From Salipiger bermudensis (GTDB lineage Bacteria > Pseudomonadota > Alphaproteobacteria > Rhodobacterales > Rhodobacteraceae), in the NCBI RefSeq assembly GCF_020171625.1, contig NZ_JAIUZY010000004.1:496001-560000 (forward strand): 64,000 bases of DNA, in the 5' to 3' direction. Numbering within the stretch: the stretch's first letter is position 1; each line of letters opens with the position of its first letter. Under the pieces are notes generated by a model, which ran no database searches, was not told the DNA's origin, and saw only the letters and a list, made by a program, of their open reading frames with translations. The position numbers were made by a program, and so were the translations under genes. Below are positions 17,428-24,879 of this stretch, in pieces.

Positions 17428-18624
17428 ATGGACCAGCACCGATTCCAGAAAGACCTGCCCTTCTCCGAGGCCGAGTATGAACGACGCCTCGCCAAGACCC
17501 GCGCCGCCATGGAGCGCGCCGGCGTCGAGGTTCTGCTGGTCACCGACCCCTCGAACATGGCCTGGCTCACCGCTTATGACGGCTGGTCGTTCTACGTGCA
17601 CCAGGGCGTGCTGGTGTTCCACGACGCCGACCCGATCTGGTGGGGCCGCAATCAGGACAGCAACGGCGCCGTGCGCACCGTCTGGATGGGCGACGACCGG
17701 GTCATCGGCTATGCCGACAACTACGTGCAGTCGACCGAACGCCACCCGATGGAGGACCTCGCCCAGCGGCTGATCGGCATGGGCCTCGAGGGCGCCCGGC
17801 TCGGTGTCGAGATGGAGAACTACTACTTCTCCGCCAAGGCGTTCATGGCGCTCGCCGACAGCCTTCCCGCCGCCACCATCATCGATGCCACCGCGCTGGT
17901 GAACTGGCAGCGCAACATCAAGTCCGCCGAAGAGATCGCCTTCATGCGCAAGGCGGCCCGGATCTCGGAGAAAATCGTCGACGGCCTGCTCGAGCGGGTC
18001 GAGCCCGGCGTGCCGAAGAACGAGGTGGTGGCCGAGATCCAGCGCGACGCGATCCTCGGCGTGGGCGGCGACTGGGGCGACTACGCCTCCATCGTTCCGC
18101 TGCTGCCCTCGGGCTCCGACGCCGCCGCCCCGCACCTGACCTGGGACGGCCGCCCCTTCAAGAAGGGCGAGGCCACCTTCTTCGAGATCTCGGGCTGTTA
18201 CCGCCGCTATCATGCGCCGTTCTGCCGGACGATCTTTCTCGGCCAGCCGCCCGACCTGTTCCTCGCCGCCGAGGACGCGCTGGTCGAGGGGCTCGAGGCC
18301 GGGCTCGAGGCCGCCCGCGCCGGAAACCGTGCCTGCGACATCGCCAACGCGCTCGCCGCCCCGCTCGAGCGCGCCGGGATCGAGCGCGGCGCCCGCTGCG
18401 GCTACCCGATCGGCCTCAGCTACCCGCCGGACTGGGGCGAGCGCACCATCTCGCTGCGCGCCGAGGACGAAACCGTCCTGCAGCCCGGCATGACCTTCCA
18501 CTTCATGCCCGGCCTGTGGATGTCGGACTGGGGGCTGGAAATCACCGAATCGATCCTGATCACCGAGGACGGGGCGGCGGCGTGCTTCTGCGACCGTCCC
18601 CGCCAGATGTTCATCAAACCCTGA
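17428..18624 (+). CDS. doeA: Ectoine hydrolase-like M24-family enzyme (DoeA/EutD type)
   Basis: 398 residues with the creatinase/prolidase pita-bread fold. Long stretches match DoeA as I remember it: TDPSNMAWLTAYDGWSFYVH, PIWWGRNQDSNGA, ALVNWQRNIKS and GYPIGLSYPPDWGER. Metal ligands of metallo-M24 peptidases are not conserved: E replaces D in FFEISG, and APFC replaces the second Asp region. This is as in creatinase-like enzymes. DoeA opens the ectoine ring to N-acetyl-diaminobutyrate. Here the next gene is an M20 deacetylase, not DoeB, so the exact substrate is open. The start follows GGAGA. Confidence 0.78.
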   Translation: MDQHRFQKDLPFSEAEYERRLAKTRAAMERAGVEVLLVTDPSNMAWLTAYDGWSFYVHQGVLVFHDADPIWWGRNQDSNGAVRTVWMGDDRVIGYADNYVQSTERHPMEDLAQRLIGMGLEGARLGVEMENYYFSAKAFMALADSLPAATIIDATALVNWQRNIKSAEEIAFMRKAARISEKIVDGLLERVEPGVPKNEVVAEIQRDAILGVGGDWGDYASIVPLLPSGSDAAAPHLTWDGRPFKKGEATFFEISGCYRRYHAPFCRTIFLGQPPDLFLAAEDALVEGLEAGLEAARAGNRACDIANALAAPLERAGIERGARCGYPIGLSYPPDWGERTISLRAEDETVLQPGMTFHFMPGLWMSDWGLEITESILITEDGAAACFCDRPRQMFIKP

Positions 18625-18634
18625 GGAGCCAACC

Positions 18635-19789
18635 ATGCTGAAAGAGACCGAAGCGATTCTCGCCGACCTCATCTCCTTCCCCACCGTGTCGAGCGACAGC
18701 AATCTCGACATGATGGCGTGGATGGCCAACTGGCTGGAACATCACGGCGCCAAGGTCGAGCTCTTCGCCGATGCCAGCGGGGCCAAGGCCAACATGTTCG
18801 CCACCATCGGCCCGGACGTGCCGGGCGGCGTGGTGCTGTCGGGCCATTCCGACGTCGTGCCGGTAACCGACCAGGTCTGGCACTCCAACCCGTTCCACCT
18901 GACCGAGCGCGACGACCTGCTGCTGGGCCGCGGGGCCTGCGACATGAAGGGCTTCATCGCCGCCGCCATCGCGATGGCCGACCCGCTCTCCAAGACGCCG
19001 CTGAAGCGCCCGGTGCACCTGTGCTTCACCCATGACGAAGAGGTCGGCTGCATGGGCGCCCGCGCCCTGGTGCCCGAGCTCGAGCGCCGCGGCTACGCGC
19101 CGCGCATGGCCATCGTGGGCGAGCCGACCGACATGAAGATCATCGAGGGCCACAAGGGCTGCTGCGAGTACACCTGCCGGTTTCACGGGCTCGAGGGGCA
19201 CGGCTCCGCCCCCGCGCGCGGCGTCAACGCGGTGGAATACGCGGTGCGCTACGTCACCCGCCTGATGACCCTGGCCGAGCAGCTCAAGACCCGGGTGCCG
19301 GCCAATTCGCGCTTCGATCCACCCTGGACCACGGTCAACGTCGGCCGGCTCTATGGCGGCGTCGCGCACAACGTCATCCCCGGCTTCGCCGAGGTCGACT
19401 GGGAGATGCGCCCGGTGCAGTCGGGGGACGCGCATTTCGTCAAGGATGCGCTGGAGGCCTACGTCGAGACCGAGCTGCTGCCGGCCATGCGCAAGGTGAA
19501 CCCCGAGGCCCGCATCGAGACCCAGGTGATCGGCGAGGTCGCGGGGCTCGAGCCGATGTCCGACAATGCTGCCCGCGATCTGGTGGCGCAGCTCACCGGC
19601 AATGACGATTGCGGCGTGGTGCCGTTCAGCACCGAGGGCGGCCTGTTCCAGGAAATGGGCATGTCGGTGGTGATCTGCGGCCCGGGCTCGATCGCGCAGG
19701 CACACAAGCCCGACGAGTTCGTCTCGCGCCAGCAGCTGTCGCAATGCCTGACCATGCTGGAGGGCATCGGGCGGAGCGTCGCCGCGTGA
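18635..19789 (+). CDS. argE: M20-family deacetylase (acetylornithine deacetylase-like)
   Basis: 384 residues. M20 metal site residues are in place: LSGHSDVVPV, GRGACDMKG, the catalytic pair in THDEEVGCMGA, VGEPTDMK and the late His in AQAHKPDEF. It removes an acyl group from an N-acyl amino acid. The gene lies 10 bases after the doeA-like gene, with GAGGAG as ribosome binding site, and overlaps gntR. In context it may deacetylate N-acetyl-diaminobutyrate (the DoeB step) rather than acetylornithine. That reassignment is inference. Confidence 0.85.
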   Translation: MLKETEAILADLISFPTVSSDSNLDMMAWMANWLEHHGAKVELFADASGAKANMFATIGPDVPGGVVLSGHSDVVPVTDQVWHSNPFHLTERDDLLLGRGACDMKGFIAAAIAMADPLSKTPLKRPVHLCFTHDEEVGCMGARALVPELERRGYAPRMAIVGEPTDMKIIEGHKGCCEYTCRFHGLEGHGSAPARGVNAVEYAVRYVTRLMTLAEQLKTRVPANSRFDPPWTTVNVGRLYGGVAHNVIPGFAEVDWEMRPVQSGDAHFVKDALEAYVETELLPAMRKVNPEARIETQVIGEVAGLEPMSDNAARDLVAQLTGNDDCGVVPFSTEGGLFQEMGMSVVICGPGSIAQAHKPDEFVSRQQLSQCLTMLEGIGRSVAA

Positions 19790-20427
19790 GCACCGCCGCG
19801 GCGCGCCACCAGCGCCTGCACGCGGAGCTGCGCGAGCGCATTTGCCTGCTCGACTACCCGCCCGGCACGAAGCTCTCGGAAGAGGCGCTGGCGGCCGAGT
19901 TCGGCACTTCGCGCACGCCGTTGCGCCGGGTGCTGGCGCGGCTCGAGGACGAGGGTCTGGTGGAAAGCCGCCACGGCATCGGCACGCTGGTGACCGATGT
20001 CGACATGGCGCTGATGACGCAGGTCTACGATCTGCGCCTGCACCTCTCCGCTCTGGTGGGCCAGCTCGACCCGCTGCCGGTGACCCCCGCGGTGATGGCC
20101 GAGATCCGCGATTTCGTGAGCCGCGGCGAAGCGCTTCTGGCCGCCCCCGACCCGCGCGCCTTCGCCGCGCTCAACAGCGCCTATCACGGCTTCGGGCTGT
20201 CGCTCACCGGCAGCGCCCCCCTGCGCGAGACCGCGGCCCGTCTATACTACCTCACCGCCCGGATCTGGCTGACCTCGATCCCGCGCATGAACCTGCGCTC
20301 GGAATGCGCCATCTTCCTCGGCGAGATGCGCGAGACGGAAACCGCCCTCGACGCCGGAGACACCGCCGCCGCCGCCCTGATCCGCCGCGCCCACATCTCG
20401 ATGAGCGTGCGCCGCATGTCCCGCTGA
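19786..20427 (+). CDS. GntR-family transcriptional regulator
   Basis: 213 residues. A winged helix-turn-helix occupies about 8-70 (LSEEALAAEFGTSRTPLRRVLARLEDEGLV), then an all-helical FCD-like effector domain. It starts at a GTG that overlaps the deacetylase stop (GTGA), so it is translationally coupled. It probably controls this operon and possibly the divergent importer, through the palindrome near 17378-17391. Confidence 0.87.
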   Translation: MSTAAARHQRLHAELRERICLLDYPPGTKLSEEALAAEFGTSRTPLRRVLARLEDEGLVESRHGIGTLVTDVDMALMTQVYDLRLHLSALVGQLDPLPVTPAVMAEIRDFVSRGEALLAAPDPRAFAALNSAYHGFGLSLTGSAPLRETAARLYYLTARIWLTSIPRMNLRSECAIFLGEMRETETALDAGDTAAAALIRRAHISMSVRRMSR

Positions 20428-20451
20428 GCTACGCTCCGCCACAGCGCCCCA

Positions 20452-20518
20452 TCTTCTCTGGTTCAAAAATACCTCGGGGGAGTCGCAGCTCCGCTGCGGC
20501 GGGGGCAGCGCCCCCCTT
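20452..20518 (+). repeat. Composite intergenic repeat, copy 2
   Basis: CTTCTCTGGTTC-AAAAATACCTCGGGGGAG, then a variable inverted repeat (GTCGCAGC-TCC-GCTGCGGC) and the GGGGGCAGCGCCCCC tail hairpin. It begins about 25 bases after the gntR stop, sense orientation. Confidence 0.85.
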
Positions 20519-20611
20519 CACCGCGTTCCAACCGGTGCGACGCTCCGTACAGCGTCGCGCCCGCGCCACCCAGTGCACCAGCGCAACGTTTCAAACCAAG
20601 CGCCACCCACA

Positions 20612-20690
20612 AGCTTCTTCTGGCCAGAAATATCCCGGGGGAGTCCGCGGCGCGCGGACGGGGGCAGCGCCCCCATCCCCCCCCCTCTCC
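20612..20690 (+). repeat. Composite intergenic repeat, copy 3
   Basis: CTTCTTCTGGCCAGAAATATCCCGGGGGAG, variable inverted repeat GTCCGCG-GCG-CGCGGAC, and GGGGGCAGCGCCCCC tail. It lies in tandem with copy 2, about 90 bases of unrelated sequence between them. The 294-bp gap 20428-20721 holds these two copies and no gene. Confidence 0.8.
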
Positions 20691-20721
20691 ATCCTACCAA
20701 GGCGACACAATACCGCCCGAG

Positions 20722-21762
20722 CTACAGCGAATCCTCGACGCGGAACCCCTCCGGGATCCCGTCCCGACCGTTCAGCAGAAGCTCCCCCATCACTTCGGCC
20801 ACCTTCGGCGCCATGCCGAATCCGATCTTGAAGCCGCCATTGGCGATGAAATGCCCCTCCCGCCCGGGCCAAGGCCCAAGCATCGGCGCCCGGCTCCTGG
20901 CGCGCGGGCGCACCCCGGCCCAGCGCTCGACCACCTCGGCGCCGTGCAGCACCGGCATCACCGCCACCGCGCGCTCGACCAGCGCGTCGCATTGCGCGTC
21001 GCAGGAAGACGGGTCGACGAAGTCGCGCTCCGAGGTCGACCCGATCGCCACGGTGCCGTCGTGATGTGGCACGATGTGCAGCCCGCCGGCAAAGACCTGG
21101 GGCGCGTCACCGGCATCGAAGCGCAGCAGCGCCGACTGCCCCTTCACGCCTGCCCCCACCGGCTTGCCCAGCGCCTCCGACAAAGCGCGCAGACCCTGCC
21201 AGCCGGTGGCCCAGAGCACCTGCCCAGAATCCTCCGCCTCGCGCACCACCTCGACGCCCATCGCCGAGAGCGCCGCCAACAGCGCCGCCGAGGCGCGGCG
21301 GGGCGACATCCGGGCGCTCAGCGTGTCGCGGATCAGCCAGCCCGTGGGCGTCTGCGGCGCAAAGTGGCCCGCGGACTCGGCGCCGATCACCTCCCAGACC
21401 GCCGCCTCGCCCCAGAGGTCCCCCGCCGTGACCGCGCGCGCGCGCGCCAGCTCCAGCCCGGCCTCGTCGGCCACCGGCTGCAGCCGGCCGCTGCGGGCAT
21501 AGTCGGGTGCGACCCCGCCCACCGCCTCGACCTCGGCCCAGAAGGCCTCGGCCATCAACAGGCTTTCGAGCTGGAAGGCCTTCTTCGGGTTCCAGTTCTC
21601 CGGCACGTGCGGGGCCAGCGCGCCGACGATGCCGCCGCTCGATCCGGCCCCCGGCCCGTACGGGTCGACGACCCGCACCGCGGCCCCGGCCCGGGCGCAG
21701 GCCCAGGCGATCGAGAGGCCGAAGATCCCCGCCCCGCGCACTGTCACGTCGATGCTTGCCAT
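20722..21762 (-). CDS. FAD-dependent oxidoreductase, MnmC oxidase-domain-like
   Basis: 346 residues. N-terminal dinucleotide-binding GAGIFGLSIAWACARAG, mid-region DAO-family fold and C-terminal FIANGGFKIGFGMAP. The family includes glycine oxidase (ThiO) and the C-terminal domain of MnmC, which converts cmnm5U34 to nm5U34 in tRNA. The divergent neighbour 47 bases away is MnmD, the other half of MnmC. A split MnmC is therefore the preferred reading; a D-amino-acid oxidase role is the alternative. Confidence 0.75.
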   Translation of the reverse strand: MASIDVTVRGAGIFGLSIAWACARAGAAVRVVDPYGPGAGSSGGIVGALAPHVPENWNPKKAFQLESLLMAEAFWAEVEAVGGVAPDYARSGRLQPVADEAGLELARARAVTAGDLWGEAAVWEVIGAESAGHFAPQTPTGWLIRDTLSARMSPRRASAALLAALSAMGVEVVREAEDSGQVLWATGWQGLRALSEALGKPVGAGVKGQSALLRFDAGDAPQVFAGGLHIVPHHDGTVAIGSTSERDFVDPSSCDAQCDALVERAVAVMPVLHGAEVVERWAGVRPRARSRAPMLGPWPGREGHFIANGGFKIGFGMAPKVAEVMGELLLNGRDGIPEGFRVEDSL

Positions 21763-21809
21763 TCGTCTGCCCTCCGGTCATGGTCGCGCCAGTTCTAGGA
21801 CAGACCATC

Positions 21810-22484
21810 ATGACGAACCAGCCCGACGCTCCGCTCTGGCGCGACGGCGAAGTGCCGGTGTCGCCGCGCTTCGACGATCCGTATTTCTCGCTCGAGAACG
21901 GCCTTGCCGAGACCCGCCACACCTTCCTCGCCGGCAACGACCTGCCCGCCCGCTTCTGCGACGGGTTCCAGCTCGCCGAGCTGGGATTCGGTACCGGGCT
22001 CAACCTGCTCGCGACGCTGCAGCTCTGGCGCGAGAGCGGCACCGCCGGGCGGCTGCTTTTCACCAGCTTCGAGGCCTTCCCGATGAACGGCGCGGACATG
22101 ATCCGCGCCCAGTCCGCCTTTCCCGAGCTCGCGGCCATCGCCGATGAGCTGGCGCCGTTCTGGCGCGACGGGGCGCGCGAGATCGACATTCCCGACCTGC
22201 GCTTCCGCATGGTGGAAGGCGATGCCCGCACCACTCTGCCCGCGTGGCAGGGCAAGGCGGATGCGTGGTTTCTCGACGGCTTCTCGCCGGCCAAGAACCC
22301 GGAGCTCTGGGGCGAGGACCTGATGGCCGAGGTTGGCCGCAACACCGCGCCGGGCGGGACCGCCGCCACCTACACCGCTGCCGGCCACGTGCGCCGGGCG
22401 CTGGAGGCGGCGGGATTTGCAGTCACCCGCGTGCCCGGCTATGGCCGCAAACGACACATGACCCGCGCGGAGATGCCCGAATGA
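21810..22484 (+). CDS. mnmD: tRNA (mnm5s2U34)-methyltransferase MnmD
   Basis: 224 residues. SAM-binding AELGFGTGLNLLATLQLW and the family hallmark DAWFLDGFSPAKNPELW are clear. It performs the final methylation of the wobble uridine side chain. In E. coli this is the N-terminal domain of bifunctional MnmC; here it stands alone, with the oxidoreductase half divergent. The ATG at 21810 follows AGGA at 9 bases. It overlaps the transporter gene by four bases (ATGA). Confidence 0.9.
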   Translation: MTNQPDAPLWRDGEVPVSPRFDDPYFSLENGLAETRHTFLAGNDLPARFCDGFQLAELGFGTGLNLLATLQLWRESGTAGRLLFTSFEAFPMNGADMIRAQSAFPELAAIADELAPFWRDGAREIDIPDLRFRMVEGDARTTLPAWQGKADAWFLDGFSPAKNPELWGEDLMAEVGRNTAPGGTAATYTAAGHVRRALEAAGFAVTRVPGYGRKRHMTRAEMPE

Positions 22485-23347
22485 CGGAACAGAACACCAA
22501 ATTCGGCATCTGGCTGATGATCCTGACGACGTTCGTCTTCGCCCTGCAGGACGGCATCTCGCGGCACCTGTCGGATGCCTACAACGTCTACATGGTGGTG
22601 ATGATCCGCTACTGGTTCTTCGCCGCGTTCGTCATGGCCATCGCCGGTCGGCAGGAGGGCGGGCTCAGGGCCGCCGCCGCCACCACCCAGCCGTGGCTGC
22701 AGATCTTCCGCGGCGTGCTGCTGGTGGCCGAGATCTGGGTGATGATCACCGCCTTCGTGCTTCTGGGCCTCACCGAGAGCCACGCCGTCTTCACCGCCTA
22801 CCCGCTGCTCATCGCGGCGCTGTCGGGGCCGATTCTCGGCGAGAAGGTCGGCTGGCGGCGCTGGTCGGCCATCGGCGTGGGCTTTGTCGGGGTGGTCATC
22901 ATCCTTCAGCCCTCGGGCGGGGTGTTCTCGCCCCACGCCGTCGTGCCGCTGGTGGCGGCGCTGATGTTCGCGCTTTACGGTCTGCTGACCCGCTACGTGG
23001 CCCGGCGCGATAGCGCAGCGACCTCGTTCTTCTGGACCGGCGTGTCGGGCGCGGTCACCGCGACGCTGGTGGGCGCGTGGTTCTGGGAGCCGATGAGCGC
23101 GCCGGACTGGGGCTGGATGGCGCTGCTCTGCATCACCGGAGCCAGCGGGCATTTCACCCTCATCAAGTGCTACGAGGTGGCCGAGGCTTCGGCCGTGCAG
23201 CCCTTCGCCTACCTTCAGCTGGTCTTCGCCTCGGCGCTCGGCATGACCGTGTTCAACGAGACGCTGCGGCCCAACGTGGCGATGGGGGCAGCGATCATCG
23301 TGGCGGCGGGGCTCTTCACGCTCTGGCGTGAGCGAGTGAAGCGCTAG
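22481..23347 (+). CDS. DMT-superfamily (EamA) transporter
   Basis: 288 residues with about ten hydrophobic segments and the two-EamA-repeat layout: first repeat about 10-140, second about 150-285 with GASGHFTLIKCYEVAEASAVQPF. It is an inner-membrane exporter or permease of unknown substrate. It is translationally coupled to mnmD by ATGA, though a functional link is not obvious. Confidence 0.86.
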   Translation: MTEQNTKFGIWLMILTTFVFALQDGISRHLSDAYNVYMVVMIRYWFFAAFVMAIAGRQEGGLRAAAATTQPWLQIFRGVLLVAEIWVMITAFVLLGLTESHAVFTAYPLLIAALSGPILGEKVGWRRWSAIGVGFVGVVIILQPSGGVFSPHAVVPLVAALMFALYGLLTRYVARRDSAATSFFWTGVSGAVTATLVGAWFWEPMSAPDWGWMALLCITGASGHFTLIKCYEVAEASAVQPFAYLQLVFASALGMTVFNETLRPNVAMGAAIIVAAGLFTLWRERVKR

Positions 23348-23535
23348 GGCGCTTTCGCCCTCACGACCGGTCATCCGGCAACCAGACTTGTGATGACCGG
23401 CACCGCCGTCGGGCGCGGGGATCGCTGGCTATACCTTGCCCTCCGACGCCGGGATCGCAACGCCCGGCGCCGCCTTCAAGCGCGGTGACAGCCGACTCTC
23501 CCCTGGCCCCTAACTCCGGCACCTTTCGGCCGGAC

Positions 23536-23568
23536 AAAAGAAAAGCCCCACGCGCTGCGCGGGGCTTT
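23536..23568 (-). terminator. Terminator of sodB
   Basis: AAAGCCCC / GGGGCTTT stem around an 11-base segment; the minus-strand transcript ends in a U-rich run (CTTTTCTTTTG). It lies 28 bases past the sodB stop. Confidence 0.85.
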
Positions 23569-23595
23569 GTCCTGTCAGGAACAGGTCGGTCGCGA

Positions 23596-24195
23596 TCACA
23601 TGCGCGAGGCGACGTTTTCCCAGTTCACCAGGTTGTCGAGGAAGTTCGCCAGGTAGGCCGGGCGCTTGTTGCGGAAGTCGATGTAATAGGAGTGCTCCCA
23701 CACGTCGCAGCCGAGCAGCGCGGTCTGGCCGAAGCACAGCGGGTTCACGCCGTTCTCGGTCTTGGTGATCTTCAGGCCGCCATCGGCGTCCTTGACCAGC
23801 CATGCCCAGCCCGAGCCGAACTGGCCGGCGCCGGCTGCCGAGAAGTCTTCCTTGAACTTGTCGACCGAGCCGAAGCTCTCTTTCAGGGCCGCTTCAAGCT
23901 CGGACGGCATGGCGTTGTCGCCGGCACCCATCATTTCCCAGAACTGCGAGTGGTTCCAGTGCTGCGAGGCGTTGTTGAACAGGCCCGACTGCGCCACGGC
24001 GCCAGCTTCGTAGGTGCCTTTCACGATCTCTTCCAGCGACTTGTCCGCCCACTCGGTGCCGTCGATCAGCTTGTTCAGCGTGGTGACGTAGGTGTTGTGG
24101 TGGATGTCGTGGTGGTACTCGAGCGTTTCCTTGGACATGCCCTTGGAGGCAAGCGCGTCGTGTGCGTAAGGAAGATCGGGAAGTTCGAAAGCCAT
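23596..24195 (-). CDS. sodB: Superoxide dismutase [Fe]
   Basis: 199 residues, normal length. It dismutates superoxide in the cytoplasm. The metal ligand regions are EYHHDIHHNTYV, NNASQHWNHSQFW and CDVWEHSYYIDF. The Gln in NNASQ, rather than Gly at that position, favours the iron type. The ATG at 24195 follows GAGGG. It has its own upstream region (24196-24273) behind soxG and a strong terminator. Confidence 0.95.
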   Translation of the reverse strand: MAFELPDLPYAHDALASKGMSKETLEYHHDIHHNTYVTTLNKLIDGTEWADKSLEEIVKGTYEAGAVAQSGLFNNASQHWNHSQFWEMMGAGDNAMPSELEAALKESFGSVDKFKEDFSAAGAGQFGSGWAWLVKDADGGLKITKTENGVNPLCFGQTALLGCDVWEHSYYIDFRNKRPAYLANFLDNLVNWENVASRM

Positions 24196-24273
24196 GGTGT
24201 TACCCTCTTGGTCCGAGTGAATTTGTATACCATTCCTAGACTTGCGTTCAGCGAGGTCAAGGAGTGTCATGGT

Positions 24274-24879
24274 TTAAACGTACGATGACGCATCATGTTC
24301 CGATATCGCCTCGCGCGTGTGGTGGTACACCTCCCCGCCGGGCGTTGCGACAAGCGACAGCACCCGGAAGGCATAGTCGCCCACCGAGCGGAACACGAAG
24401 ACCTGCGCCTCACTGTCGCTGCGCAGCCAATAGCCCGCCGCGATCTGCGCCAGCCGCGAGCGTCGCACCATCCCGGGGGTGAAGGCGTCCGGCGACATGT
24501 CGGCGGGCGTCACCTTGGACAGCACGTCACCCAGATGCGGGCCGCTCAGGCGGAACTGCGCCCGGGCGTCGGAGACATCGGTGATGGCGATGAACCAGCC
24601 CTCGAAGGCTTCGTTCAGCCGTGCAAGCATCTCCGGCACCGCGTCGTAGGGCAGAAGCAGCAGAAGCTCGTCAGGCGCCATCCAGAGCAGCGCCCGGTCG
24701 CCCTCCTCCACCGCAGAGAGCGGCTCAGGCACGCCGAGGCCCAGCAGGTCGCCAAGCTTTGCGCGGTAGTCCTCTGAGACCTCGCAGCGCAGGGAGATCT
24801 GGCCCTGCGGCGGCAACGCCTCGACAGCGATCAGCCCTTCGGACCTGGCGCCCGCCATCGGTGCCATCACATCAGACAT
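24274..24879 (-). CDS. soxG: Sarcosine oxidase gamma subunit
   Basis: 201 residues with the folate-binding-like fold of SoxG: LSAVEEGDRALLWMAPDELLLLLP, ITDVSDARAQFRLSG and VFVFRSVGDYAFRVL. It is part of the heterotetrameric enzyme that oxidatively demethylates sarcosine using tetrahydrofolate. The start at 24879 follows GGGGAG and overlaps the soxA end by 8 bases. Last gene of the operon. Confidence 0.9.
   Translation of the reverse strand: MSDVMAPMAGARSEGLIAVEALPPQGQISLRCEVSEDYRAKLGDLLGLGVPEPLSAVEEGDRALLWMAPDELLLLLPYDAVPEMLARLNEAFEGWFIAITDVSDARAQFRLSGPHLGDVLSKVTPADMSPDAFTPGMVRRSRLAQIAAGYWLRSDSEAQVFVFRSVGDYAFRVLSLVATPGGEVYHHTREAISEHDASSYV

Noticed and set aside
24196-24273. TTGACC plus TATACA as a sodB promoter
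   Set aside because: The spacer is about 25 bases, too long for a standard promoter; the true sodB promoter could not be placed.
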